A DNA stretch of 64,000 nt from Clostridia bacterium (lineage in GTDB: Bacteria; Bacillota; Clostridia; Oscillospirales; CAG-272), in assembly GCA_017508425.1 (NCBI GenBank), contig JAFVYZ010000028.1:1-64000 (forward strand), in the 5' to 3' direction. The notes under the pieces were generated by a model that did no database searches, was not told the origin of the DNA, and was given only the letters and a program-made list of their open reading frames with translations. Numbering within the stretch: the first letter of the stretch is position 1; every line of letters begins with the position of its first letter. Both the position numbers and the translations under genes were made by a program. Below, piece after piece: positions 42,502 to 51,367 of this stretch.

Positions 42502-44097
42502 ATGGACGAAAGAACAAGAAAAGAAATTGAGCGCAGACGCACGTTTGCCATCATATCCCACCCCGACGCCGGTAAAACGACCCTGACCGAGAAGCTTTTG
42601 CTCTACGGCGGTGCCATTCAGTCGGCGGGGTCCGTTAAGGGCAAGCAAAGCGACCGTCACGCCGTGTCGGACTGGATGGAGCTCGAAAAGCAGCGCGGCA
42701 TTTCAGTGACCTCGTCGGTCTTGCAGTTTGAATACGACGGCTATTGCATCAACATCCTTGACACCCCGGGACACCAGGATTTCTCCGAGGATACCTACCG
42801 CACTTTGATGGCCGCGGACAGTGCCGTGATGGTGATCGACGCCGCCAAGGGCATTGAGCCGCAAACGCGAAAGCTCTTCCACGTATGTGCAAAACGCGGC
42901 ATTCCGATCTTCACCTTTATCAACAAGCTTGACCACGAGGCGCGCGATCCCTTTGACCTTCTTGACGAGCTGGAGCGCGAGTTCGGCATCGGCACCTATC
43001 CGATGAACTGGCCGATCAGCTGCGGCGTGACCTTTAAGGGCGTTTACGACCGACGCGAGCGCGCCATTCACGCCTTCGACGATGCACACCGCGGTAGAAG
43101 CCGCCTTGCCTCGATCGCCTGTGACATCAGCGACACCGCACGCCTTGACGAGCTCATCGGTGAAAATTTGCGTTGTGAGCTGGTCGAGCAGGTGGAGCTC
43201 CTCGACGGTGCCAGCTTTGATTTTGACCTTGAAGCCATCCGCCGCGGCAAGCTCTCGCCCGTGTTTTTCGGCTCAGCACTCAACAACTTCGGCGTAGAGG
43301 ATTTCCTGCGCTACTTCCTGCAGCTGACCCCCACCCCCCTGCCGCGTGCGGCCGAGGGAGAGGAGATCGACCCGTTCGACGACCGTTTTTCGGCCTTTGT
43401 ATTCAAGATCCAAGCCAATATGAACAAGGCACACCGCGACCGCATTGCCTTTCTTCGCATTTGCTCGGGCAAGTTTGAGCGCGGCAAGGAGTATTTCCAC
43501 ATGAGCACCGGCAAGCCGATCAAGCTCTCCCAGCCTCAGCAGATGATGGCCGAATCACGCGAGGGCATTGAGGAGGCGTATGCCGGCGATATCATCGGTG
43601 TGTTCGACCCGGGTGTCTTCTCGATCGGCGATACCGTGTGCACCAAGGAGAAGAAATTTGCCTTTGAGGGCATCCCCACCTTTGCCCCCGAGCATTTTGC
43701 CATGGTCGAGCAGATCGACTCGATGAAGCGCAAGCAATTTCAAAAGGGCATGAACCAAATTGCACAAGAGGGCGCCATCCGTATTTTCTTTGAGCCCGAC
43801 AGCGGCTACGAGCGCGTGTTTGTCGGCGTCATCGGCACACTCCAGTATGACGTGCTGGAATTCCGCATGAAATCGGAGTACGGCGTATCCTATATCAAAC
43901 GCGAGCTACCCTTCCAGTATATCCAACGCATCAAGAGCTTTGAGGGCGACCTTAAAAGGCTGAGCCTCGCATCCGACACCAGACGCGTGACCGATGTGCG
44001 CGGTAACAGCTACCTGCTCTTTACGGGACAATGGAGTATCAAGTGGGCACTTGATAACAACCCCTCACTGGTGCTTGAGGATTTTGATCATCAATAA
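42502..44097 (+). CDS. prfC: Peptide chain release factor 3
   Basis: GTPase that recycles RF1/RF2 from the ribosome. 531 residues with G1 loop SHPDAGKTTLTEK near residue 20, G3 DTPGHQDFSEDTYR and G4 NKLD, followed by domain II and the RF3 C-terminal domain. The RF3-type QRGISVTSSVLQF segment distinguishes it from EF-G. AAAAGGAAAG precedes the ATG. It is monocistronic and ends at a strong terminator. Confidence 0.96.
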   Translation: MDERTRKEIERRRTFAIISHPDAGKTTLTEKLLLYGGAIQSAGSVKGKQSDRHAVSDWMELEKQRGISVTSSVLQFEYDGYCINILDTPGHQDFSEDTYRTLMAADSAVMVIDAAKGIEPQTRKLFHVCAKRGIPIFTFINKLDHEARDPFDLLDELEREFGIGTYPMNWPISCGVTFKGVYDRRERAIHAFDDAHRGRSRLASIACDISDTARLDELIGENLRCELVEQVELLDGASFDFDLEAIRRGKLSPVFFGSALNNFGVEDFLRYFLQLTPTPLPRAAEGEEIDPFDDRFSAFVFKIQANMNKAHRDRIAFLRICSGKFERGKEYFHMSTGKPIKLSQPQQMMAESREGIEEAYAGDIIGVFDPGVFSIGDTVCTKEKKFAFEGIPTFAPEHFAMVEQIDSMKRKQFQKGMNQIAQEGAIRIFFEPDSGYERVFVGVIGTLQYDVLEFRMKSEYGVSYIKRELPFQYIQRIKSFEGDLKRLSLASDTRRVTDVRGNSYLLFTGQWSIKWALDNNPSLVLEDFDHQ

Positions 44098-44180
44098 TTC
44101 CAGTTTTCGATTTTAAAATTCCAATATTTTTTAAAATCAGAGGTTTAATTTTCCAACTTTTTATATTTTTCTTGAAATTT

Positions 44181-44217
44181 GAGCCGCACAAGCCGTGCGG
44201 CTCTCTTTCTATTTTTT
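44181..44217 (+). terminator. Terminator of prfC
   Basis: GAGCCGCAC (44181-44189), AAGCC loop, GTGCGGCTC (44195-44203), then a T-rich tail ending TTTTTTT. Confidence 0.88.
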
Positions 44218-44241
44218 TACACCGCCGGCAAAAATGAGCAA

Positions 44242-44270
44242 TTGACAACACATTAAAATTATGCTATACT
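44242..44270 (+). promoter_or_regulatory. Sigma-A promoter of the DUF1292 gene and downstream RNA
   Basis: TTGACA (44242-44247) and TATACT (44265-44270), spacing 17 bp. Confidence 0.85.
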
Positions 44271-44341
44271 TTTATAAAAGAAAAATTCGCGCCTATCCCT
44301 TAACGCGAGTGGAAATACTATAGAACAGTGAGGATTTTATC

Positions 44342-44635
44342 ATGAGTGAAAAAGAAATGAACGAGGTTGAGATCTACACCCTGCAGGATGAAGAGGGCAA
44401 CGAGCATGAGTTTGAGCTGATCGGCACGTGCGAGAAAAACGGTGTAAAATATTACGCTATGGTAGCCGTTGAGGATGTTGAGGCCAACAATGAGTTTTGC
44501 GAATACACCATCCTGAAGGCCGTCATCGAGGATGGTGAGGAAAATCTCATCACCATTGATGATGACGACGAGTTTGACGACGTGGCAGACTATTTTGACG
44601 ATATGCTGACCGAGGAGATCGACTACGACAACTAA
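44342..44635 (+). CDS. DUF1292 domain-containing protein
   Basis: A 97-residue, strongly acidic protein of the DUF1292/YrzB family (VEIYTLQDEEGNEHEFELIG and YAMVAVED), common in Firmicutes and of unknown function. The middle and C-terminus are rich in Asp and Glu (TIDDDDEFDDVADYFDD). It is followed within a few bases by a structured RNA candidate; the two may share a transcript. The start is set by AGTGAGGA upstream. Confidence 0.85.
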   Translation: MSEKEMNEVEIYTLQDEEGNEHEFELIGTCEKNGVKYYAMVAVEDVEANNEFCEYTILKAVIEDGEENLITIDDDDEFDDVADYFDDMLTEEIDYDN

Positions 44636-44639
44636 TATT

Positions 44640-44855
44640 TATTTGCCTGCCCGGTGCGTGATGGTCGGTTGGTGGAGCCGACACGTACGAAATGGAGCCC
44701 GGACGTCCCGACGCGGTTTGCAGACCTCCCTTCCCCGTTCCGATTGACTTGTCTCGGCGGGCAAAAAGGATGCTGGGAGCAGTAAAGCGTCAGGCAGGGC
44801 ACCGCCTTGTGAAAACAGGGTTCCTTAGATACCGGCCACACGGCCGGGTGGGTTT
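44640..44855 (+). ncRNA. Structured non-coding RNA candidate (6S- or raiA-like)
   Basis: This gap has no ORF but many helices: GTGCGT (44656-44661) with ACGTAC, an inner TCGG/CCGA, CCTGCC with GGCAGG across the molecule, CCTTGT-GAAA-ACAGGG, and ACCGGCC/GGCCGGGT near the 3' end. Size (about 210 nt) and the long-range closing helix would fit 6S RNA or the raiA RNA class of Firmicutes. The family is not certain. It is not RNase P, tmRNA or SRP RNA, whose signature sequences are missing. Confidence 0.55.
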
Positions 44856-44883
44856 ATTTTGATCTGCGATTTTTGTCGCTACG

Positions 44884-44916
44884 GCGGCCTTGCGGCAAAG
44901 CGCAAGGCCGCTTTTT
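44884..44916 (+). terminator. Terminator after the structured RNA
   Basis: Perfect 11-bp stem (44884-44894 with 44901-44911) and TTTTT. Confidence 0.9.
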
Positions 44917-44952
44917 GCTTATAACATATTTTTATCAAAGGAGTACATTATT

Positions 44953-46209
44953 ATGGGTATTATCCGAGCAACACTCTCCGCCATCGGGGGCGGGCTTGCC
45001 GACACCTGGCAAGAGGTCATTGAAGCCGGTACGATGAATGACACCACCGTTTTTTGCAAGGGCGTCAAGGTTCGTCGAAACGACCGTAGAAACAGCAACA
45101 AAAAGGGCACCGAGGACACGATCTCGAACGGCTCGATCATTCACGTATACGACAACCAGTTCATGCTCCTGGTTGACGGCGGCAAGGTGGTGGACTTCAC
45201 GGCCGAGCCCGGCTATTATAAGGTAGATAATTCCGCGATGCCCTCGCTCTTTGCCGGGCAGTTCGGCGCGTCCCTCAAGGAGACCTTCAGCCGCATCAAA
45301 TACGGCGGTGTTCCCTCCTCGTCGCAAAAGGCCTATTTCATCAATCTGCAGGAGATCAAGGGCATCAAGTTCGGCACGCGCAATCCCGTCAATTATTTTG
45401 ACAATTTCTACAACTCCGAGCTTTTCCTGCGCGCATTCGGCACCTACTCCATCAAGATCACCGATCCCTTGAGGTTCTACGCTGAGGCGATCCCGCGCAA
45501 TGCCGTGACGGTAGATATCAACGACATCAACGAGCAATATCTGTCGGAGTTTCTCGAGGCTCTTCAGGCCGCGATCAACCGCATGTCGGCCGACGGCATC
45601 CGCATTTCTCACGTGGCCTCCAAATCCCGTGAGCTCTCGCAGTATATGGCGACCGAGCTTGACAAGGATTGGAAGGAGCTGCGCGGCTTTGAGGTGCTCT
45701 CGGTCGGTATCGCAAGCGTATCCTATGACGAGGAATCCAAAAAGCTTATCAATATGCGAAATCAAGGCGCCATGCTCGGCGACGCCGCCGTGCGCGAGGG
45801 TTACGTTCAGGGCTCGATCGCACGCGGCTTTGAAGCGGCCGGCAGCAACGGCGGTGGCTCCGCTACGGCCTTTATGGGCATGGGAATGGGCATGAATGCC
45901 GCAGGCGGCTTCGGGGCCTTTTCCGAGACCAACCGCGCGGCCATGGCGCGTGATGCCGAGAAAAAGCAAAGCGGCGGATGGACCTGCGCTTGCGGCGCCA
46001 CCAACACCGGCAAGTTTTGCTCCGAGTGCGGAAAGCCCCAGCCGAGTGCCGCCACCTGGGTCTGCCCCAAGTGCGGCAACACCGTAAGCGGAAAGTTCTG
46101 CTCCGAATGCGGTGAAAAAGCCCCCGAGGGCGGTGCGTGGTTTTGCACCGAATGCGGCACCAAAAACGAAGGCAAGTTTTGCCAAAACTGCGGCAAGAAA
46201 AAGGATTGA
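44953..46209 (+). CDS. SPFH-domain protein with zinc ribbons, YdjI-like
   Basis: 418 residues. The N-terminus (ATLSAIGGGLADTWQEVI and VHVYDNQFMLLVDGGKVVDF-type strands) is the virion-core-like SPFH fold of B. subtilis YdjI. The C-terminus has three treble-clef/zinc-ribbon units (CACGATNTGKFCSECG, CPKCGNTVSGKFCSECG, CTECGTKNEGKFCQNCG). The ATG at 44953 follows AAAGGAG; the frame is open 21 codons upstream without support. It is followed by a YdjG-like zinc-ribbon membrane protein and a TPM-domain protein, the same set as the ydjG-H-I part of the B. subtilis operon with pspA. That complex is thought to act in membrane stress. A homologue is on the mobile element at 20984. Confidence 0.88.
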   Translation: MGIIRATLSAIGGGLADTWQEVIEAGTMNDTTVFCKGVKVRRNDRRNSNKKGTEDTISNGSIIHVYDNQFMLLVDGGKVVDFTAEPGYYKVDNSAMPSLFAGQFGASLKETFSRIKYGGVPSSSQKAYFINLQEIKGIKFGTRNPVNYFDNFYNSELFLRAFGTYSIKITDPLRFYAEAIPRNAVTVDINDINEQYLSEFLEALQAAINRMSADGIRISHVASKSRELSQYMATELDKDWKELRGFEVLSVGIASVSYDEESKKLINMRNQGAMLGDAAVREGYVQGSIARGFEAAGSNGGGSATAFMGMGMGMNAAGGFGAFSETNRAAMARDAEKKQSGGWTCACGATNTGKFCSECGKPQPSAATWVCPKCGNTVSGKFCSECGEKAPEGGAWFCTECGTKNEGKFCQNCGKKKD

Positions 46210-46212
46210 CCT

Positions 46213-47304
46213 ATGACAGAAACCACCCTGACGTATCACTGCCCGAATTGCGCGGCGGGACTCACATTCTCACCCGAAAAGGGAAAATTTGACTGTGAAT
46301 ACTGCCTGTCGGAATTTACCGAGAGTGAGCTTTTGGCCTTAGAAGAAGCGCGACGGGCCGAGGAGGAGGCCTCCAGAGCCGCCGAGGAGGCGGCGGAGGC
46401 GAGCGAGATGCCCGACGAGGAATTTTGCGCGAAGCTTAGCACCTATTCCTGCGCCGCGTGCGGCGCCGAGATCTTAGCGGACGACAACACCGCCGCCGAC
46501 ATCTGCCCCTACTGCCACAATCCCGTGCTCCTCACGGGTCGCTTGTCGGGCCAAATGAAGCCCCACAAGATCATCCCCTTTCAGTTTGACAGGGATGAGG
46601 CGAAAAAACGCTTTTTCGATTTCGCGGGCAAAAAATGGTTTGTACCCCGTGACTTTCTTTGTGCCGAGCAGGCCGACAAGCTCCGCGGCATCTACTATCC
46701 CTTTTGGGTGACCGATGCCGACGTGGCGGCCTCCATGACCGCGCGCGCCACGCGCGTGCGCACTTGGCGGCAGGGCGAGTACCGCTACACCGAAACCACA
46801 AGATACCACGTGCGCCGTGCCGGAGACATCCACTTTGAGGATATCGTGACCCCGGCCATCACCGAGGAGGACCGCGAGATGCTCGACGGGATCCTGCCCT
46901 TCCCCTCCAATTCCCTGCAGGAATTTTCGATGCCATACCTCTCGGGGTTTGTCGCCAAAAAGCGAAACATGGAAAAGGAGGCGGTGCGCGAGGCGGTGCG
47001 CACACGCATGGTCAGTTACGCAACGTCGCTTCTTTCGAACACCATTTCGGGATATACCACCGTAACACCAAGCGAGCCGCAGCTCCTGACCCGCGTGCTC
47101 CATTGGGATTATACCCTGATGCCCATTTGGCTGATGACCTATCACCACAAGGGCAAGACCTATGCCTACGCCATGAACGGCTACACGGGCAAGGTGTGGG
47201 GAAGGTTGCCCGTCAGCGGCAAACGGCTGGCGATTCTGGGTGCTATCACGGGTGTTCTCGCCGGTGTCATTGCCGGGCTCCTGAAGCTCTTTTTGTTCAC
47301 ATAA
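46213..47304 (+). CDS. Zinc-ribbon membrane protein, YdjG-like
   Basis: 363 residues with a TFIIB-type zinc ribbon (CPNCAAGL and CEYCLSEF), an Ala/Glu-rich coil (residues about 38-65), a second ribbon (CAACGAEI and CPYCHNPV), a soluble beta-rich domain with YYPFWVTDADVA, and one C-terminal membrane helix (about 340-360). The start is three bases after the SPFH stop. Its family anchors YdjH/YdjI complexes to the membrane in B. subtilis; role here inferred. Confidence 0.82.
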   Translation: MTETTLTYHCPNCAAGLTFSPEKGKFDCEYCLSEFTESELLALEEARRAEEEASRAAEEAAEASEMPDEEFCAKLSTYSCAACGAEILADDNTAADICPYCHNPVLLTGRLSGQMKPHKIIPFQFDRDEAKKRFFDFAGKKWFVPRDFLCAEQADKLRGIYYPFWVTDADVAASMTARATRVRTWRQGEYRYTETTRYHVRRAGDIHFEDIVTPAITEEDREMLDGILPFPSNSLQEFSMPYLSGFVAKKRNMEKEAVREAVRTRMVSYATSLLSNTISGYTTVTPSEPQLLTRVLHWDYTLMPIWLMTYHHKGKTYAYAMNGYTGKVWGRLPVSGKRLAILGAITGVLAGVIAGLLKLFLFT

Positions 47305-47316
47305 GGGGGTACGTGT

Positions 47317-48075
47317 ATGAAAAAACGGATCCTTCCGATGCTTTCCCTGCTGCTTTTGGCAGCGCTGATGCTCCCCTGCTCCGCCACCGCTCACGGCTCC
47401 TACCGCGTGACGGTATGCGACGACCTCGGCATCCTTGAAGGCGCCGAGGCTCTGGTCGTGAACGACGGCTACGACGTGGGCGAAACGGCCTTTTTCCTTT
47501 GGACCAAATCCTGTTACTCCGACACCGACTGGCCAAGCAACACGACCGTGCGCACCAAATGTGCCATCGCCGAGGGCGAGAGTGCCGTGGCGCTGGTCAT
47601 CCGCCGCACGGGCACGGGCGTCTTTTATTACGACATTTACACCTTCGGTGAGGCAGACGAGATCTTCTCGGATAGCGACCTCGATCGCATCCTCGACGAC
47701 AGCACCGTTTACACCGCCATCAAGGGCGGTGATGCCTTGCGCGGCGCGGACCGATTTTTCTCGCTTTGCGCGACCGTCTTGCACGATCACGCCGAATCCG
47801 AGGCCGCGCGTGCGAAGAGAGCTCCTCTCACGGCGATCCTGCTTGGTCTTGGCGCCGGTGCCGTGGTGGCAGGCTCCAGCATGCTTGGCGTCTGGCTGTA
47901 CTACCGCAAAAAGCTTCACGGCACGATCTACCCCCTTGACCGCTACGCCAAGCTGTCCCTCACGCAACGCGAGGACCGCTTTGTAGGCCGAAGTGTTACG
48001 CGTGTGCGCGTGCAGTCAAGCAACGGCGGCTCCGGTCGCTCGGGTGGCGGCGGTGGACGACGCGGCGGAAGATAA
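47317..48075 (+). CDS. TPM-domain membrane protein, YdjH/YgcG-like
   Basis: 252 residues: signal peptide (MKKRILPMLSLLLLAALMLP), then a TPM domain (VCDDLGILEGAEALVV, and the DRILDDSTVYTAIKGGDAL-like end), a membrane helix at about 170-190, and a Gly/Ser/Arg-rich tail (SGGGGGRRGG). Third member of the YdjI-YdjG-YdjH cluster, 12 bases after the previous gene. It is expected in the membrane with the TPM domain outside. Confidence 0.85.
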   Translation: MKKRILPMLSLLLLAALMLPCSATAHGSYRVTVCDDLGILEGAEALVVNDGYDVGETAFFLWTKSCYSDTDWPSNTTVRTKCAIAEGESAVALVIRRTGTGVFYYDIYTFGEADEIFSDSDLDRILDDSTVYTAIKGGDALRGADRFFSLCATVLHDHAESEAARAKRAPLTAILLGLGAGAVVAGSSMLGVWLYYRKKLHGTIYPLDRYAKLSLTQREDRFVGRSVTRVRVQSSNGGSGRSGGGGGRRGGR

Positions 48076-48084
48076 CAAAACAAG

Positions 48085-48122
48085 AGCAGGCCCAAAGAAC
48101 TCTGCTTCCGCCTGCTCTTTTT
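48085..48122 (+). terminator. Terminator of the SPFH cluster
   Basis: AGAGCAGGC pairs with GCCTGCTCT, followed by TTTTTT. Confidence 0.85.
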
Positions 48123-48139
48123 TCGCGCAAAATTTCATC

Positions 48140-48203
48140 TTGCATTTAAATGTATTTTATGGTAAAATAAATATTGACATTTCAACATTAACTGAATTAT
48201 TAT
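48140..48203 (+). promoter_or_regulatory. Tandem promoter candidates of the leucine-rich-repeat lipoprotein
   Basis: TTGCAT (48140-48145)-17-TAAAAT (48163-48168), and TTGACA (48174-48179)-18-TATTAT (48198-48203). Confidence 0.55.
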
Positions 48204-48218
48204 TGTGAGGATCATACT

Positions 48219-50510
48219 ATGAAACGATTCTATTCCACAATGCTTTTGCTGATCGTCGTACTGGCCGCGCTCGCGCTAAGCGCTTGCCAAAGCAGCAACT
48301 TCACGCCCCCCGAGTACGATCCTCTTGCTCCCGAGGGGTCGGAATTTATTTTCACGCTCCTCGATAACGGCACATATAGCGTGAAAAAAGGCTCGCATCA
48401 GCTCACCCATTTGGTGATCCCCGAGACCTACAACGGCAAGCCGGTCACCGAAATCGGTACAAAGGGCTTTTCGGGCTGCGTATTTCAAAAGGTCACGATC
48501 CCGAATAGCATTCAAAAAATCGGCTCCGGGGCGTTTGACAGCTGCATTTCCTTGACAAGCGTCACCCTGCCCGATTCGCTGACCGAGATCGCCGCAAGCA
48601 CCTTTGCCAATTGCGTATATCTTGAGGAGATCAACCTCCCGAAAAGCGTCACCTCCATTGGCGCCTCTGCTTTCCAAGGCTGCACGTCATTAAAAACCTT
48701 TTCCTTGCACGAGGGCGTCACGCACATCGGCTCCAACGCCTTTTACAACTGCAAAAGTTTAGCAACGATCTCCCTGCCCGACTCCTTGACTGAGGTTGGT
48801 AAGGATGCCTTTGCCGTGCTGGGAAACGACACCTTTATCGAGCCGAACGACCTTGTCTATAATGAGCTTGACGGTGACCTCTACCTCGGTAATGCAAAAA
48901 ACCCTTACGTTGTGCTGATTCGAGTCGGTGACCGCAGTGTTCCCTCTTACACCGTAAACAGCGGCACCCGCGTCATTTACAGCTCGGCGTGCAGCTCCGC
49001 TTCTATGACAAGCATCCTTTTGCACGACAACGTAAAGGGCATTGGCCCCTATGCATTCTCCTGGTGCCGATCACTGCAAAGCATCCACATCCCCGATGGG
49101 GTCCTGACGATCGGGGAAGACGCATTTTGGGGCTGCTCAAGCATGACCGAGGTCACGGGCATGAACAACGTGACATCCATTAACGATTATGCCTTTGGCT
49201 ACTGCTCCAGCTTAAAAACCCTTGCCTTGAGTGACAAGCTGACTCATGTTGGCGACAATGTGTTCAGCAGCACCAACGCCCTTGTCACAACGATCGAGGG
49301 GGAGATTTCGTACATTGGAAGTCCGACCAATCCCCACATGATCCTTTTAAGGGTCACTGATAAGACCAAGGCCTCCTACTCAATCCATGCCGATACCAAG
49401 ATCATTTATCAATACGCCTTCCAGTCCTGTGAGGATCTCACCGAGATCGTGGTCCCCGAGGGCGTAAGGGTGCTTGGCAACGGCGCCTTTAGCGGCTGTA
49501 AGATGCTCGGTGACGTCACCCTGCCCTCTACGCTGCAAACCGTCGGCACCTCGGCCTTCCGCAACTGCAAGCGCTTGTTTTCGGCCACGATTCCCGAAAA
49601 CGTGACCTACATTGGCTCGGGCGTGTTTTACGGATGTAGCCTGTCCAAGGTCACACTGCCCTTTATCGGAGAATATGCTTCGGGTGCGGGCAACCCCCTG
49701 TTCGGACACATTTTCGGTATCAGTGATATCGGTCAACACCCCACGAAGATCCCCACCAGCCTGACACAAGTGGTTGTGACCAACTGTACTACGTTGGGCC
49801 CCAGTGCCTTTTCGGATTGCCATACCATCACCAGCATCACGCTTCCGAGCACGTTAAAGGTCATCCACGTCGGTGCCTTTTACTTCACCAAAAACCTCAA
49901 AAAGCTTTACATCAACGATATTGGCGCTTGGTGCGGCGTTGAGCTCGCAGATGTGACCTCAACTCCTTTGGGGTACGGCGGCACGCTTTACCTGAACGGT
50001 AAGAAGGCCGAAAGCGTTGTCATTCCCGAGGGCGTCAGCGAGATCAAGACCTACACCTTTTACAACCATCAAAGCATCACCTCTCTCGAGATCCCCGGCA
50101 CCGTAAAAAAGGTCGGCGACTGTGCCTTTGAGGGTTGCACGGCACTCACAAGCGTTACGATCGGAGAGGGTGCCGACATCATCGGCTGTGCCGTCTTTAA
50201 AAATTGCGCGGCTCTCACCGACGTGACCTTGCCCGATTCGGTGACCCACATCGACAGCAACGCCTTCCGCGGATGCTCGGCCCTTGAAAAGATCGACCTG
50301 CCGAAATCTCTTGTTTTTCTTGCAGATCACGTGTTTAAAAACTGTGAGTCCCTGAAAAAGGTAAACTTCTCCACCAAAAGCGGTTGGCACCTTTGCGAAA
50401 CGCGCTTGCTTCTCAATCCCGAAAAAATAAACGTGTGGAATGATGCCAAAAACGCCGAGCGATTGACCGGCGACAATGTCACGCTTTATCTGGCACGTGA
50501 CGCAAAATAA
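48219..50510 (+). CDS. Leucine-rich-repeat (BspA-type, LRR_5) lipoprotein
   Basis: 763 residues. Lipoprotein signal MKRFYSTMLLLIVVLAALAL with lipobox LSAC (Cys near residue 23). The rest is a long series of LRR_5 units with the pattern I-x-x-x-AF-x-x-C-x-x-L (IPNSIQKIGSGAFDSC, LPDSLTEIAASTFANC and many more). BspA-like repeats mediate surface binding to host or bacterial ligands. The repeats resemble those in the giant TIR protein of the mobile element. TGTGAGGAT precedes the ATG; a strong terminator follows. Confidence 0.9.
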   Translation: MKRFYSTMLLLIVVLAALALSACQSSNFTPPEYDPLAPEGSEFIFTLLDNGTYSVKKGSHQLTHLVIPETYNGKPVTEIGTKGFSGCVFQKVTIPNSIQKIGSGAFDSCISLTSVTLPDSLTEIAASTFANCVYLEEINLPKSVTSIGASAFQGCTSLKTFSLHEGVTHIGSNAFYNCKSLATISLPDSLTEVGKDAFAVLGNDTFIEPNDLVYNELDGDLYLGNAKNPYVVLIRVGDRSVPSYTVNSGTRVIYSSACSSASMTSILLHDNVKGIGPYAFSWCRSLQSIHIPDGVLTIGEDAFWGCSSMTEVTGMNNVTSINDYAFGYCSSLKTLALSDKLTHVGDNVFSSTNALVTTIEGEISYIGSPTNPHMILLRVTDKTKASYSIHADTKIIYQYAFQSCEDLTEIVVPEGVRVLGNGAFSGCKMLGDVTLPSTLQTVGTSAFRNCKRLFSATIPENVTYIGSGVFYGCSLSKVTLPFIGEYASGAGNPLFGHIFGISDIGQHPTKIPTSLTQVVVTNCTTLGPSAFSDCHTITSITLPSTLKVIHVGAFYFTKNLKKLYINDIGAWCGVELADVTSTPLGYGGTLYLNGKKAESVVIPEGVSEIKTYTFYNHQSITSLEIPGTVKKVGDCAFEGCTALTSVTIGEGADIIGCAVFKNCAALTDVTLPDSVTHIDSNAFRGCSALEKIDLPKSLVFLADHVFKNCESLKKVNFSTKSGWHLCETRLLLNPEKINVWNDAKNAERLTGDNVTLYLARDAK

Positions 50511-50513
50511 CGG

Positions 50514-50544
50514 ACAGGGTGCCGATCGGCACCCTGTTTTTTTA
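50514..50544 (+). terminator. Terminator of the LRR lipoprotein gene
   Basis: Perfect 12-bp stem ACAGGGTGCCGA/TCGGCACCCTGT (50514-50537) followed by T7. Confidence 0.92.
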
Positions 50545-50555
50545 GTCATATTATG

Positions 50556-50584
50556 TTGACTTTGTGCATACGGTATGTTATAAT
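50556..50584 (+). promoter_or_regulatory. Sigma-A promoter of nagB
   Basis: TTGACT (50556-50561) and TATAAT (50579-50584), spacing 17 bp. Confidence 0.88.
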
Positions 50585-50619
50585 ACAATTAAAGTACTAT
50601 CAAAAGTGAGGTAATTTTG

Positions 50620-51339
50620 ATGAATATTATCGTTTGTAAAAATTATGCCGAAATGTCAAACGTAGCCGCTAAGATGATGTCCGAATTGATGCAAAAAAAA
50701 CCAAACTGTGTACTCGGTCTCGCCACGGGCTCCACGCCCGAGGGGATGTACGCAAGCCTCGCGGAAATGTGCGAAAGGGGCGACATCAGCTTTGAGAACG
50801 TTACCACCGTCAACCTGGACGAATACTACCCCATTGCCCCGACCAATGATCAAAGTTACCGTTACTTTATGAACCGTCAGCTCTTTGACCGCGTCAACAT
50901 CAACAAGGCAAACACAAACGTGCCTGACGGCACGGCCAAGGACCCCGTTGCCGAATGCAAGCGCTACGAGCAGCTTGTTTCCGACCTCGGCGGCATCGAT
51001 TTGCAGATCCTCGGCATCGGCCGCAACGGCCACATCGGCTTCAACGAGCCCGATACCAAGCTGATGCTTGACACCCATGTCACCGACCTCACCGAGGATA
51101 CCATTGAGGCCAACTCTCGCTTCTTTGCCAGCGCCAACGACGTGCCGCGCCGTGCGCTCACCATGGGCATCGGTACCATTTTTAAGGCCAAGAAGATCGT
51201 GGTGCTCGCCTCGGGCGCCTCGAAAAAGGATGCGGTTTCGGCGATGCTTGAGCGCACCGTTGACACCAACTTCCCGGCAACCATGCTCAACCTTCACCCC
51301 GATGTGACCCTGATCTGCACCCAAGACGTACTGGATTAA
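50620..51339 (+). CDS. nagB: Glucosamine-6-phosphate deaminase
   Basis: Converts glucosamine-6-phosphate to fructose-6-phosphate and ammonia. 239 residues with LATGSTPEGMY, NLDEYYP (catalytic Asp) and GIGRNGHIGFNEP (catalytic His loop). The ATG at 50620 follows GTGAGG; a TTG three bases earlier is a less likely start. The next gene is a NahK-like sugar kinase, suggesting use of N-acetylhexosamines. No nagA or transporter is nearby. Confidence 0.95.
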   Translation: MNIIVCKNYAEMSNVAAKMMSELMQKKPNCVLGLATGSTPEGMYASLAEMCERGDISFENVTTVNLDEYYPIAPTNDQSYRYFMNRQLFDRVNINKANTNVPDGTAKDPVAECKRYEQLVSDLGGIDLQILGIGRNGHIGFNEPDTKLMLDTHVTDLTEDTIEANSRFFASANDVPRRALTMGIGTIFKAKKIVVLASGASKKDAVSAMLERTVDTNFPATMLNLHPDVTLICTQDVLD

Positions 51340-51367
51340 TTGACCCCAAAGATATAACGAAAGGGCC

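Noticed and set aside
44640..44855. tmRNA, RNase P or SRP RNA
   Set aside because: The tag-reading frame, P-RNA conserved core and SRP GGAAGCAG-type loop are all missing.
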